Source: Marinifilum flexuosum (lineage in GTDB: Bacteria > Bacteroidota > Bacteroidia > Bacteroidales > Marinifilaceae). From it: 64,000 bases of DNA. The position numbers and the translations under genes are program-made. Under the pieces are notes generated by a model. That model saw only the letters and a list, made by a program, of their open reading frames with translations. It was not told where the DNA came from and did no database searches. Shown here one piece after another: positions 9,066 through 17,880 of this stretch; position 1 is the stretch's first letter, and every line of letters begins with the position of its first letter. The DNA is taken from positions 2,038,490 to 2,102,489 of the forward strand of contig NZ_RAPQ01000008.1 of assembly GCF_003610555.1 (NCBI RefSeq). The letters run 5' to 3'.

Positions 9066-9096
9066 AAAAAAAGGATACGTCATGACGTATCCCTAA
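9066..9096 (-). terminator. Rho-independent terminator of the metallophosphoesterase gene
   Basis: A perfect 20-bp palindrome, ggatacgtcatgacgtatcc (9073-9092), is preceded on the plus strand by seven A residues, which read as a U-run on the minus transcript. It lies just past the minus-strand stop at 9118. Confidence 0.85.
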
Positions 9097-9117
9097 AATA
9101 TCTAATGAAATTATTTT

Positions 9118-10386
9118 CTATGCCAATTCCACCACTGTAATTTCGGGTGGCATACCAATTCTTCCCGGGAAACCAATGTATCCAAATCCGCGATTTACAT
9201 ATAGGTACTGATCGCCTTCGCGGTATAATCCGCCCCAGCGTGGGTATTTGTATTGAACCGGACTCCACTTGATTCCTGCACGTTCAATTCCAAACTGCAT
9301 GCCGTGGGTGTGTCCTGCAAAAGTAAGATCGATATTTGAGTTTTTAATCACCTCCTCGTCCCAGTGCGAAGGATCGTGACTCAATAATATTTTAAACGGA
9401 AGATGTTCTGTGCCTTGGGTAGCTTTGTTTAAATCGCCATGCTGAGGGAATGGAGGTTTACCCCAATTTTCAACACCTACCAAAGCAATTTCTTCTCCTT
9501 TCACATTAATGGTTTCGGTTTCGTTCAATAACAATCGAAATCCCATTTGCTTGTGAAAATGTTTGATTGCCGCAAGGTTTTTAGCTTTATCTTCTTCCGA
9601 TCGCCAATAAGAGTAATCGCCATAATCGTGATTGCCCAGTATGGAGTATTTGCCAATTTTAGCTTTCATTTTAGCGAGTACGGGAGCCCAACCATCGGTC
9701 TCTTCGGCAAAGTTGTTTACCAAATCCCCAGTAAAAACAATCAAATCTGGTTCTTGCTCATTAATCAGTTCAACGGCTTTTTCCACCTTCTCGAAGTTCT
9801 TGTTGAAACTTCCCAGGTGCATATCCGATATCTGAACAATTTTTAAACCCTTAAATGCTTTCGGAAGATTGTTGAAACGAATACTTTCGCGCATTACTCG
9901 GTAGTTGAATTTTCCTTTGGTTACTCCGTAAAGGATAGATGCAAACGGAATGGCAGCCAATACCAATCCCATTTGGTACAAAAACTCGGATCTCTCCATC
10001 TTTCTCTTCGAATTAAATTGTGGTACACTTTTATTCCTTCTCTCTCTGAACCATGCTATGGTTCTCCTAATCGCCCCTTGTATGTCCTTTATTAAGACGA
10101 AAAATATGAATACAAACTTTGGAAAATAAAATAACGCAAATCCGGCCACCAAATAGCCAGAATAGATGTAGGCATCGGCTTTTTGCACGTGCTTAATACC
10201 AAACATGAATGTGGTAAAGGCAGCAAAAATAAAAACTGAAATGCTCCAGAATAAATACGTTAATGTGTGTCGTGCAATTGAATTGTTAATTCTTGCAATC
10301 AGAGGTTTTATGCCACGGTAAGTGTAAATGTCTACCAAAAGCATAAATAGTAACAGAGGTATCAATAAAAAAACGCTCGCTCTCAT
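9118..10386 (-). CDS. Membrane-anchored metallophosphoesterase (YkuE/LpxG-like calcineurin fold)
   Basis: A 422-residue protein with about three to four N-terminal hydrophobic helices (residues 4-20, 43-62, 76-100) and a catalytic domain from ~180. All metal-binding motifs are present: DMH (D188, H190), GD (220-221), GNHD (251-254), LLSHDP, and AGHTHG near residue 380. This is the membrane-bound two-metal phosphoesterase group that includes YkuE and UDP-diacylglucosamine hydrolases of lipid A synthesis. Which substrate applies is not decidable here. It is monocistronic, with its own terminator. Confidence 0.87.
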   Translation of the reverse strand: MRASVFLLIPLLLFMLLVDIYTYRGIKPLIARINNSIARHTLTYLFWSISVFIFAAFTTFMFGIKHVQKADAYIYSGYLVAGFALFYFPKFVFIFFVLIKDIQGAIRRTIAWFRERRNKSVPQFNSKRKMERSEFLYQMGLVLAAIPFASILYGVTKGKFNYRVMRESIRFNNLPKAFKGLKIVQISDMHLGSFNKNFEKVEKAVELINEQEPDLIVFTGDLVNNFAEETDGWAPVLAKMKAKIGKYSILGNHDYGDYSYWRSEEDKAKNLAAIKHFHKQMGFRLLLNETETINVKGEEIALVGVENWGKPPFPQHGDLNKATQGTEHLPFKILLSHDPSHWDEEVIKNSNIDLTFAGHTHGMQFGIERAGIKWSPVQYKYPRWGGLYREGDQYLYVNRGFGYIGFPGRIGMPPEITVVELA

Positions 10387-10593
10387 TCTTATTTCAAAGA
10401 TTCTTAAATCGGTTTTTACCGATTTGTATTTATACTATCCCAAAAGAATTTTGTTTCCATCAGGATGTAAATATCAGTTGATTCAATACCATTTGGATAT
10501 GTAATAATTGTAGTATCGAATTAGGCATCAAATATATAGAATAAACTACTACCTAGTCCTTAATAATTGTTAAAAAAGAGTTATATTCAGATT
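10387..10593. other. Divergent intergenic region
   Basis: Together with the following hairpin repeat this fills 303 bp between the divergent metallophosphoesterase and nitroreductase genes. It must hold both promoters, but I see no perfect TAnnTTTG box and no ORF. Confidence 0.4.
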
Positions 10594-10665
10594 CAAGCTT
10601 CAAAATACAAGCACCAAATCCCAATCTTTGGTCTTTGGAGCTTGGGATTTGATATTTGGGGCTTG
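10594..10665. repeat. Dispersed-type intergenic hairpin repeat
   Basis: Left arm caagcaccaaatcccaa (10608-10624) pairs with ttgggattt...ggggcttg (10642-10665), with internal variants of the word ttggg repeated. It resembles the degenerate hairpin filler repeats common between genes in Bacteroidota genomes. It ends 24 bp before the nitroreductase ATG, so it is probably transcribed as part of that leader. Confidence 0.6.
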
Positions 10666-10689
10666 TGAAAAAACTTTAAACCAATACAT

Positions 10690-11259
10690 ATGGCACAGAT
10701 ACACGAATTAATTGATAAAAGATGGAGTCCGAGAGCTTTCGCCGATCAGGAAATAGAGGAGGACAAGATTGAAAAATTGTTTGAGGCGGCCTCTTTTGCT
10801 GCGTCATGTTATAACGAACAACCTTGGCGATTTGTATATGCTACCAAGGACTATCCGGAACGATACGAGCAGTTGTTTTCTTGTTTGGGCGAGTTTAATC
10901 AGATGTGGGTAAAGACGGCTCCGATGATCATTTTAACCGTAGTATCCAAAAAATTTGCACGCAATCAAAATCCCAATGCACATGCTCGTCATGATTTGGG
11001 TTTGGCCATTGGCAATATGTCCATGCAAGCCATGAGTATGGATTTGTACATGCATCAAATGGCTGGTTTCTCGGCTGAAAAGGCTCGTGAAGTTTTTGAT
11101 ATCCCGGCAGATTTTGAACCGGTTACCATGATTGCTCTTGGTTACCTGGGAGATGCTAAACAGTTACCCGAAAGTATGCGAGAAATGGAATCGCCTAAGC
11201 GAGATAGAAAAAACTTGGCCCAATTATTGTTTGATGGCGATTGGGATAAAATGAGATAA
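10690..11259 (+). CDS. Nitroreductase family protein (FMN oxidoreductase)
   Basis: A 189-residue cytoplasmic protein. The N-terminal IDKRWSPRAFADQEI is the FMN-phosphate-binding RRSxRxF-like motif, followed by AASFAASCYNEQPWRFV (substrate/FMN segment) and ALGYLGDAKQLP near residue 155. Length matches small homodimeric nitroreductases that reduce nitro or quinone compounds with NAD(P)H. Physiological substrate is unknown. It is monocistronic with a strong terminator 14 bp after the stop. Confidence 0.88.
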   Translation: MAQIHELIDKRWSPRAFADQEIEEDKIEKLFEAASFAASCYNEQPWRFVYATKDYPERYEQLFSCLGEFNQMWVKTAPMIILTVVSKKFARNQNPNAHARHDLGLAIGNMSMQAMSMDLYMHQMAGFSAEKAREVFDIPADFEPVTMIALGYLGDAKQLPESMREMESPKRDRKNLAQLLFDGDWDKMR

Positions 11260-11272
11260 AATCAAGAATGCT

Positions 11273-11303
11273 AAAAAAGGCTCCCGTTAAGAGAGCCTTT
11301 TTT
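11273..11303 (+). terminator. Rho-independent terminator of the nitroreductase gene
   Basis: Arms aaaaaaggctc and gagccttttttg flank a 9-nt loop; the stem is followed by a six-T run. Confidence 0.9.
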
Positions 11304-11388
11304 GCTGATAATTTACATTGATAACTTATTGCAAGTAATCGTTCCTAAATCAAACGTGTTTTGAATTTAAGAGGACGCAAGATAGTTA

Positions 11389-11411
11389 AAAAAGACTAAA
11401 TAGTCTTTTTA
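11389..11411. terminator. Small terminator-like hairpin
   Basis: Arms aaaagact and agtctttt with a 4-nt loop, T-rich on the 3' side. It lies between the nitroreductase terminator and the SIMPL gene. No gene clearly ends here, so it may be a relic or part of the SIMPL promoter region. Confidence 0.4.
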
Positions 11412-11480
11412 TTGGATGTGAATTTTTTCTCTTTATTCTTTAGATGATATAAGAAACAATAAATCAATAAATTTTAAATT

Positions 11481-12191
11481 ATGAAGAAGTTAATTCTATT
11501 AGTGGCGATCCTTATAACAGGTATATGTGTAAATGCCCAAAGCACTTATCCTACTTTAGATGTAAAAGGGGAGAGCAAGATATTTCAAGAACCGGATATC
11601 GTTGAGATATCGGTAAATGTAAGCACCAAGGCAAACGAATACGAAGCTTGTTTAGACAAAAATTTTTCTGCTATAGATCGTTTAAAGAAATCATTGAAGT
11701 TGGCAAAGATTGAGAGTTTGAAAATATTTGATGTTGGTCAGCGAATTAATGAAGAGAAAACCTATTCATCGGGTAAACAGATTCCTGATGGTTACCGTGC
11801 CAATTATAGTATCAAGCTAAAGTTGGAAGCCAAACCAAAAACCATTCACTCTTGTCTAGAGGTATTAAAATCGTCGGATGTGGAGTTGAATTTCAATGCC
11901 AACTATGGTTTAAGTCCTGAATTAATTAAAGCTACCGAGGCCAAATTAATTGCAATGGCTGTGAGTGATGCCAAAACCAAAGCGAAGATATTGTCAGAAT
12001 CTGCAGAAGTTCAGCTTAAAAGCATTCAGAATATCAATTACGGAACAGTTAAAACCATATACGGACCAAAGCAGCACATGGCCGAAATGAGAGTAAGCAA
12101 GGCTGGATATTCGGGTTCACAATCATTCACCAATCCAGATCCAATTGTACTGACTGACCATGTTGAAATTACCTATATGTTGTCGGAGTAA
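11481..12191 (+). CDS. SIMPL domain-containing (DUF541) exported protein
   Basis: A 236-residue protein with a clear signal peptide (KKLILLVAILITGICVNAQ, cleavage after ~19). The mature region begins TYPTLDVKGESKIFQEPDIV, the typical DUF541/SIMPL start, and continues with alternating strands and helices including TEAKLIAMAVSDAKTKAKILSES and the closing LTDHVEITYML strand. Family members such as YggE and BP26 are periplasmic and linked to oxidative stress or channel-like oligomers. It is monocistronic. Confidence 0.88.
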   Translation: MKKLILLVAILITGICVNAQSTYPTLDVKGESKIFQEPDIVEISVNVSTKANEYEACLDKNFSAIDRLKKSLKLAKIESLKIFDVGQRINEEKTYSSGKQIPDGYRANYSIKLKLEAKPKTIHSCLEVLKSSDVELNFNANYGLSPELIKATEAKLIAMAVSDAKTKAKILSESAEVQLKSIQNINYGTVKTIYGPKQHMAEMRVSKAGYSGSQSFTNPDPIVLTDHVEITYMLSE

Positions 12192-12274
12192 AGATTTTAA
12201 TTAAGCAAACAGGATTTTCTATAGCTGCATTCATACACAATTATGAAACGGTAAGCGCAGTGTTTTGTGCAATT

Positions 12275-12345
12275 TAACCATAGAGTACACCGAGTAAAAT
12301 AATGACAAATTAGACCTCTGTGTTACTCCGTGTACTCTGTGGTTA
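12275..12345. repeat. Long inverted repeat, dispersed-type
   Basis: Left arm 12275-12297 (taaccatagagtacaccgag...) and right arm 12323-12345 are inverse copies matching at 21 of 23 positions around a 25-nt loop. It sits upstream of the MDR gene. The word set (accacagagtacac) is typical of filler repeats scattered in Bacteroidota genomes. Confidence 0.7.
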
Positions 12346-12459
12346 TAAGATAGATCTACGGTGCTTTCTAATATCTTGAAATTGAGCCAAACTTGTCGTA
12401 ACTTGATTAGTGAGTTTTGTACTCAGGACAAATTGAACCTAAGCGAAAAGAAAACGACG

Positions 12460-13407
12460 ATGAAAGCTATAGTAATGAGAAAATACGGTTCTCCTGATGT
12501 ATTGGAGATTACCAATCTGGATCGACCGAAAATAAAAGAAAATCAAGTATTGGTGGAGGTGTATGCCTCCTCAGTTAATCCAGTTGACTGGAAGATAAGA
12601 AAAGGTCTGCTAAAGCTATTTATGAGGAAGAAATTACCTTGTATTTTAGGAGGAGATATTGCAGGTCGTATATTAGAAGTGGGCAATAAGGTGCAGTTTT
12701 ACCGAGTAGGCGATGAGGTGTACGGGAAAGTAGACATTATCAAAAATGGAGCATATGCCGAATATGTGGCTACAACTCCTGATCATTTGGCTTTAAAGCC
12801 TCAGAATATGAATTTTGAAGAGGCTGCTACAATTCCTTTGGCTGGATTAACTGCTTTGCAGGCTCTGCGAAATATGGGTGGTATAAAGGCAGGAATGAGT
12901 GTGTTGATTAATGGATGCTCGGGTGGTGTTGGTTCATTTGCCCTGCAATTGGCAAAAGCATTTAAATGTAAGGCCACAGGTATTTGTAGTACACGAAATA
13001 TAGAATTTGCCAAAGAGCTGGGTGCTGATCGAGTGATCAATTACGAAAATGAGAATCTATTGGAACTTCAGGAGGAGTACGATATTTTCTTCGATGTGGT
13101 TGGTAACCTGGAATACTCAAAAGTGAAACATTTGTTGCAGCGAGGTGGAGTATACGTAACTACCTTACCTTCTTTTAATATTCTTCTGTTGGGTTCAATT
13201 CACAATTTAGTAAGCTCTAAGAAAATGAAAAAGATCTTTGTACAGGAAAGTAAAAAGGATCTTGAGTTGTTGGCCGATTTTATTGATGCCGGATTACTTA
13301 AAACCTACATCGATAAATCTTACGAATTGGATGATATTGCAGAAGCACATCAATACAGCGAATCGGGAAGAGTTGTTGGAAAGTTGTCTTTGAAAATTAC
13401 AGAATAA
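12460..13407 (+). CDS. Zinc-free MDR family NAD(P)-dependent oxidoreductase (quinone oxidoreductase-like)
   Basis: A 315-residue enzyme when started at the ATG at 12460 (MKAIVMRKYGSPDVLEI), the canonical MDR N-terminus. The frame is open back to 12361, but the 33 extra residues look non-homologous. The catalytic GroES-like domain (SSVNPVDWKIRKG, GGDIAGRILEVG) is followed by a Rossmann fold with INGCSGGVGSFALQLAK near residue 147. There are no structural zinc cysteines, as in QOR/enoyl-reductase-like members. It likely reduces quinones or enones with NADPH; substrate is unknown. Confidence 0.85.
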   Translation: MKAIVMRKYGSPDVLEITNLDRPKIKENQVLVEVYASSVNPVDWKIRKGLLKLFMRKKLPCILGGDIAGRILEVGNKVQFYRVGDEVYGKVDIIKNGAYAEYVATTPDHLALKPQNMNFEEAATIPLAGLTALQALRNMGGIKAGMSVLINGCSGGVGSFALQLAKAFKCKATGICSTRNIEFAKELGADRVINYENENLLELQEEYDIFFDVVGNLEYSKVKHLLQRGGVYVTTLPSFNILLLGSIHNLVSSKKMKKIFVQESKKDLELLADFIDAGLLKTYIDKSYELDDIAEAHQYSESGRVVGKLSLKITE

Positions 13408-13433
13408 TTTTTCAATTAAGAATTAATAGAAAC

Positions 13434-13462
13434 ACAGCTAATTAACTCTGCTAATTAGCTGT
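13434..13462. terminator. Hairpin/terminator between convergent genes
   Basis: Arms acagctaatta (13434-13444) and taattagctgt (13452-13462) form an 11-bp stem with a 7-nt loop, followed by an AT-rich stretch rather than a clean T-run. It probably serves both the MDR gene and the convergent thioredoxin-fold gene. Confidence 0.6.
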
Positions 13463-13498
13463 ATTTATAATTAATCACTTATAATTCATAATTAAAAT

Positions 13499-14101
13499 CT
13501 ATCCTTTTGTTTTAATTGAGCAACCAATGGCTTTTGTGTAAGTTACTGCTGGCTTTTTATTCATTAAAAGAGAATTAATGGCATCTTCAACATATTTGAT
13601 GCTCACTTTCGAATGATCTTTATAATTGTTATCGATGGTACCAATGTATTCTACCTTTAGATCTTTACCATTTTTGCTTAAAATGTAAACATGTGGAGTT
13701 TTTGTAGCTCCAAAATTCTTGTACACTTCTTGTTTTGCATCAAAAAGATAAGGGAATGTAAAACCTTTTTCTTTGGCTCTTTTTTGCATTTCTTCAAAAG
13801 AATCTCCTGGAACAATTGCTGGATCGTTCGGATTAATAGCAATTACAGGAAAACCTTTCTTCTTGTATTTTTTATCGAGATCAATAATTCTGTCTTCATA
13901 AGCCACGGCATATGGACAATGGTTACAGGTAAAAATCACCACAAATCCTTTTGCATCTTTGTAATCAGCAAGTGAGATGTGTTTGCCATCGATATTTTTC
14001 AGCTTAAAGTCTGTAGCTGAATCGCCTACCTTATATTCTTGAGCATGAATTGCTACTGCTGATATTAGCAGGAAACTTAGGAATAATATTTTTTTCATCA
14101 T
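13499..14101 (-). CDS. Exported thioredoxin-fold (AhpC/TlpA-like redoxin) protein
   Basis: A 200-residue protein with a signal peptide (KKILFLSFLLISAVAIHAQ). The redoxin domain starts at YKVGDSATDFKLKNIDGK and has the active-site motif TCNHCPYA (CxxC near residues 59-62), then the cis-Pro segment GATKTPHVYILSKNGK. The CNHCP form is typical of a peroxiredoxin-like redoxin group with a thioredoxin-like active site. It should act in the periplasm as a thiol oxidoreductase. The neighbouring TlpA-like gene, 16 bp upstream on the same strand, suggests co-transcription and a shared redox role. Start may be either of two adjacent ATGs. Confidence 0.85.
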   Translation of the reverse strand: MMKKILFLSFLLISAVAIHAQEYKVGDSATDFKLKNIDGKHISLADYKDAKGFVVIFTCNHCPYAVAYEDRIIDLDKKYKKKGFPVIAINPNDPAIVPGDSFEEMQKRAKEKGFTFPYLFDAKQEVYKNFGATKTPHVYILSKNGKDLKVEYIGTIDNNYKDHSKVSIKYVEDAINSLLMNKKPAVTYTKAIGCSIKTKG

Positions 14102-14117
14102 CTAAATAAATTGGTTG

Positions 14118-14594
14118 TTATCTATTCAAATTATCAATTGTCTCTGCTAGTTCAGAATAAGTTACTTTCCTTGCAAAGAATTTTCGTTTGTCCTTTTTAT
14201 ATATCACTGTTGCTGGTAATGCACCATCCCATTTGTTATCCACTTTACCAATCCATGAGTTTGCATCCGGATCATCTAGAATTACCACCTCAGCATTTAT
14301 ATTTTTCTTCGTAAGAAATCTGCTCAGTCGTTCTTCTACTTTTGCTCCAAAGTCCAGACTTATTAATATGACCTTTACTTGTTTATTTTCGTATGATTTT
14401 CGGATGTGTTCAAATTCCGGAAGCTCCTCAACGCAAGGTTTGCACCACATGGCCCAAAAATTGATAACATATGTGGTATCATTCTGTAGGTGGAATGTAG
14501 GTTCTAGTTCCTTAAAGTTTAAGGTTTCAAAGTCCTGAGATTTAACTGTCATACAGATTGCAATCAGTAAGGAGATCGAGAATAGCATCTTCAT
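14118..14594 (-). CDS. TlpA-like thiol-disulfide oxidoreductase
   Basis: Starting at the ATG at 14594 gives MKMLFSISLLIAICMTVKSQ, a proper signal peptide; the frame is open 18 codons further but the extension would bury it. The mature domain has VINFWAMWCKPCVEELPEF with the WCxPC redox motif, then a catalytic-proline segment ALPATVIYKKD. It is a periplasmic thioredoxin-like reductase, about 158 residues, shorter than full Bacteroidota TlpA/ResA proteins that carry an N-terminal extension. Paired with the redoxin gene downstream. Confidence 0.85.
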   Translation of the reverse strand: MKMLFSISLLIAICMTVKSQDFETLNFKELEPTFHLQNDTTYVINFWAMWCKPCVEELPEFEHIRKSYENKQVKVILISLDFGAKVEERLSRFLTKKNINAEVVILDDPDANSWIGKVDNKWDGALPATVIYKKDKRKFFARKVTYSELAETIDNLNR

Positions 14595-14692
14595 TTTTAT
14601 GATATTGTATAAATAAGACTTGTAAGTATTAAATATACCATTAATCATTGAATTAGAATAATCTGGCTTGTTATTGATTTGTTAATGTGCAT

Positions 14693-14729
14693 AATAAAGC
14701 CTGTCAATTTTTATTGACAGGCTTTATTG
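14693..14729. terminator. Bidirectional terminator
   Basis: A near-perfect stem with 16-nt arms (aataaagcctgtcaat / attgacaggctttatt) around a 4-nt loop, 14 bp past the stop of the RND permease gene on the minus strand. Confidence 0.9.
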
Positions 14730-14742
14730 AATTTTATTTGTT

Positions 14743-17700
14743 TTAGTCTTGTAGGAGTGTCTCGTTAAATTGATAATCTTTATAATTTACTTTATAGAAT
14801 ACACTATAGAGAGCAGGTATAAAAATCAGCGTAATTACTGTACCAAAAAGTAATCCTATCATAATTGAGGCTGCCATTGGTTCCCACATTAAGCCTCCAC
14901 CCAGGTACAATGGAATTAATCCTAAGGAAGTTGTAAATGTGGTCAACAGAATTGGTCTGAACCTTTGCAGGCAAGCTGCAATTACTGCATCTTGTGGTGT
15001 TCGTTTCAATTCGGAGAGTTCAATTTCAATCCGGTCAATCAATACAATGGCATTATTAATTACAATTCCGGCAAGTGATATTACACCCAGGAAAGCCATA
15101 AAACCAAAATAGGAGCGAAGTGCAATTAATCCAATTACTACACCAATAACTCCCAATGGAATTGTACTTACCACCATTGCAGTTTTTCTAAACGAATTGA
15201 ATTGAATGACCAGCAATAACAGAATTAGAAATGCAGATAATGGCAGATATGCAATTACCGCACCCATGTTTTCAGCAGTATTTTTACTGTCACCGCCTAG
15301 TTCGTAATCGTATCCAGTAGGCCAACTTTTCACATCTTCATCCAACCAGGGTAGCACCTCATCCATTATTTCAGAAGCATTGCCATCTTCTGTGATTTCG
15401 CTCGAAACATTAATGCTTCGAATCAAATCAAGGCGTTTAATTTTTGCGTATTGCCATTGAGGGATAATGCTGGCCACTTGAGAAAGAGGAACGCTTCTTC
15501 CTGAGCTTTGAGAGAAGACATTCATGGTCTCGATCTTTTCATAGCTTTGATTTTGGCTTGCGAAACCTCTTAATAGTATCGGAATATTTTTATCATTCTC
15601 GCGATATTCGCCAGTTTGAAATCCATCCAGTACTGTTTTTAATGATGTAGCGATATCCTGATTGGTAATGCCTGCAATTTGTGCATTGTTCTGATTGATA
15701 TTAATCACAAATTTTTTGGTTTTTGGCCCCCAGTCATCTTTAACGTTTTTGGTTCCTTGTACTTGCGATAATTTTGATTTTATCTTCTCCGATAGGTCAG
15801 CTAAAATATCTGGATTATCTCCTTTTACCTTAATCTCAATTGGGGTTCCGCTACCTCCCGAACCTAATGCTGAAACCTTAATATCTGCATTAGGGAAATG
15901 TTTAAAGCTGAATTCATCCAATCGACGAATCATTTCTGCATTTTCTTCGAAGGAGCTTGTATTTACGAGAATGTGAGCATAGCTCGAGTTTGCTTCATCC
16001 TGCGAATATCCCAAGTCATAAGATTCCGGTCCTTGTCCAATAAAGGAAGACCAGTCAATGATTCCCTTTTCTCTCTCAGTATTTACCTGTAATTCTTCAG
16101 CAATGTGTTTTTCAATCTCTTTTACCACCTTTTCAGTTTGTTCTATTTTTGTTCCCAAAGGCAGATTAATGTCAACGGTAATCATGTTTCTATCACTATC
16201 CGGGAAGAAAATGAATGGCACCAAACTAAATCCTTTTAAGGATAAAAAGAATAGTAGAACTATTCCTCCAATAACAATGCCTTTGCGATTTAAAGCGGAT
16301 AAGATGATGGATTTGTAATATACTTTTAATGCATCAAAAATACGATCCATGAAGTTCGGTTTAGCTTCTTCTTTTGGTTTCACTTTTAGGAAGTAAAAAC
16401 ACAACATGGTGATGATGGTAAGAGAAATGATCCATGAAGATACCAAGGCCAATGTGATAACCACGAAAATTGGTCCAACAATATCACCCATGGTTGATTC
16501 TGCCAAATAGAACGATAGGAATGCAACCGAAGTGGTTAAGGTTGAGATTAATAAAGGGACTATTAGCTCGGAACAAGATGAAACAGCAGCATTTTTTACG
16601 GTCATTCCTTTCTCCATTTTAACCATTATCGATTCGGAAACTACAATGGCATTGTCAACCATCATTCCCAGCGCCATGATTAATGCAGCTAATGTAACTT
16701 GATTTAGTCCCATGTTTATAAGTCCCATCAACATTAGGGTCATGATGGTTACAATAGGAATCAAACTGGAAATAATCAAACCCGTTCTCAATCCCAGGAA
16801 GATCAGCATTACCACCAATACAATCACGATAGATTGAACCAAATTGCCAATAAAATTATCTATACTTTTATCAACATAGTGATCTAAAGAAGTTAAACGT
16901 TGAACATTTAAACCAATTGGTAATTGTTCATTCCATTCAGCCAAAACTTTATCTACATCTTCACCCAGCTTAATAATATTAGCGCCATCCATTAAGGAGA
17001 TAGAAAGTGAAATTGCTGGTTTGCCATTTACATGAACAATGGTGCTGGCAGGTTCAACATATGCTTTGCGAATGCTGGTAATATCTCTTAATTGTACCAC
17101 TTGACTTCCATCACCTATTGGAATTAATGTATTCTCAATACTTTCCAATGATTCATAGTTGCCCGTTGGTTCAAGAACTATTCTTTCCGATTCAAGATTA
17201 ACTTCTCCACCTGAATCTAAAATATTGGTAGATGCAATTATACTTTGAAGCTTAGATGAGCTTAATCCATATTCTTTCAATTGTGATTCGTCAAACTCAA
17301 TAAAAACTCTTTCATCTTGCACACCTCCAAGTTCAACTTTAGCTGCGTCGTCGAGCTTAATTAGAGCATCTTTTAGTTTATCGGCTGCTTCTTTCATTTC
17401 TACATAAGAGTAGCCATCACTTATTAATCCAACCATAATTCCATACACCACACCAACGTCATCATCATTAAGGTTTGGTTTTACATTTTGAGGCAGATCT
17501 CTAAGACTATTTATTTTTCTTCTGAGCTTATCCCAAATTGCCTGAAGTTCTTCAGGAGCAACTTCGTCTTTAAGCTTTACTGTTACTACCGATAAACCAG
17601 TTCTGGATGTACTATTAATTTCTTTTACTTCAGGAATTTCTTGCGCTTTCTTTTCTATCTTGTCGGTAACCAAAAGTTCAACTCTTTCTGGTCCGGCTCC

Positions 17701-17856
17701 AGGGAATGAGGAAACAACGGTAGCTACTCTAACTGTGTATGGTGGCATACTATCTCTGGGTAGTGTTTCGTATAATGCCAAGCCTAAAATCACCACCACG
17801 GCAAGCAGAGTAAAGGTTATTCGGCTTTTTTCAATAGCAAATTTTGTAAGGTTCAT
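14743..17856 (-). CDS. RND efflux pump inner-membrane permease (HAE1/AcrB-type)
   Basis: A 1037-residue protein of normal RND length: 12 membrane helices in two halves and two large periplasmic loops. Recognisable motifs: FPGAGPERVELLVTDKIE in the first porter domain, and the helix-4 segment MALGMMVDNAIVVSESI, where the second of AcrB's paired aspartates is Asn. A helix-11/12 region GIVINNAIVLIDRIEIEL also matches. It exports drugs or other amphiphiles using the proton gradient, with the adaptor and outer-membrane channel encoded just upstream. Genes run channel-adaptor-permease on the minus strand with short gaps (11 and 24 bp), a single operon. Confidence 0.93.
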   Translation of the reverse strand: MNLTKFAIEKSRITFTLLAVVVILGLALYETLPRDSMPPYTVRVATVVSSFPGAGPERVELLVTDKIEKKAQEIPEVKEINSTSRTGLSVVTVKLKDEVAPEELQAIWDKLRRKINSLRDLPQNVKPNLNDDDVGVVYGIMVGLISDGYSYVEMKEAADKLKDALIKLDDAAKVELGGVQDERVFIEFDESQLKEYGLSSSKLQSIIASTNILDSGGEVNLESERIVLEPTGNYESLESIENTLIPIGDGSQVVQLRDITSIRKAYVEPASTIVHVNGKPAISLSISLMDGANIIKLGEDVDKVLAEWNEQLPIGLNVQRLTSLDHYVDKSIDNFIGNLVQSIVIVLVVMLIFLGLRTGLIISSLIPIVTIMTLMLMGLINMGLNQVTLAALIMALGMMVDNAIVVSESIMVKMEKGMTVKNAAVSSCSELIVPLLISTLTTSVAFLSFYLAESTMGDIVGPIFVVITLALVSSWIISLTIITMLCFYFLKVKPKEEAKPNFMDRIFDALKVYYKSIILSALNRKGIVIGGIVLLFFLSLKGFSLVPFIFFPDSDRNMITVDINLPLGTKIEQTEKVVKEIEKHIAEELQVNTEREKGIIDWSSFIGQGPESYDLGYSQDEANSSYAHILVNTSSFEENAEMIRRLDEFSFKHFPNADIKVSALGSGGSGTPIEIKVKGDNPDILADLSEKIKSKLSQVQGTKNVKDDWGPKTKKFVININQNNAQIAGITNQDIATSLKTVLDGFQTGEYRENDKNIPILLRGFASQNQSYEKIETMNVFSQSSGRSVPLSQVASIIPQWQYAKIKRLDLIRSINVSSEITEDGNASEIMDEVLPWLDEDVKSWPTGYDYELGGDSKNTAENMGAVIAYLPLSAFLILLLLVIQFNSFRKTAMVVSTIPLGVIGVVIGLIALRSYFGFMAFLGVISLAGIVINNAIVLIDRIEIELSELKRTPQDAVIAACLQRFRPILLTTFTTSLGLIPLYLGGGLMWEPMAASIMIGLLFGTVITLIFIPALYSVFYKVNYKDYQFNETLLQD

Positions 17857-17880
17857 AATTGCTTTGTTTGGAGGTGAATA

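Noticed and set aside
12361-12459. N-terminal extension of the MDR oxidoreductase
   Set aside because: The 33 residues before MKAIVMRKYG have no counterpart in the family and an unusual composition.
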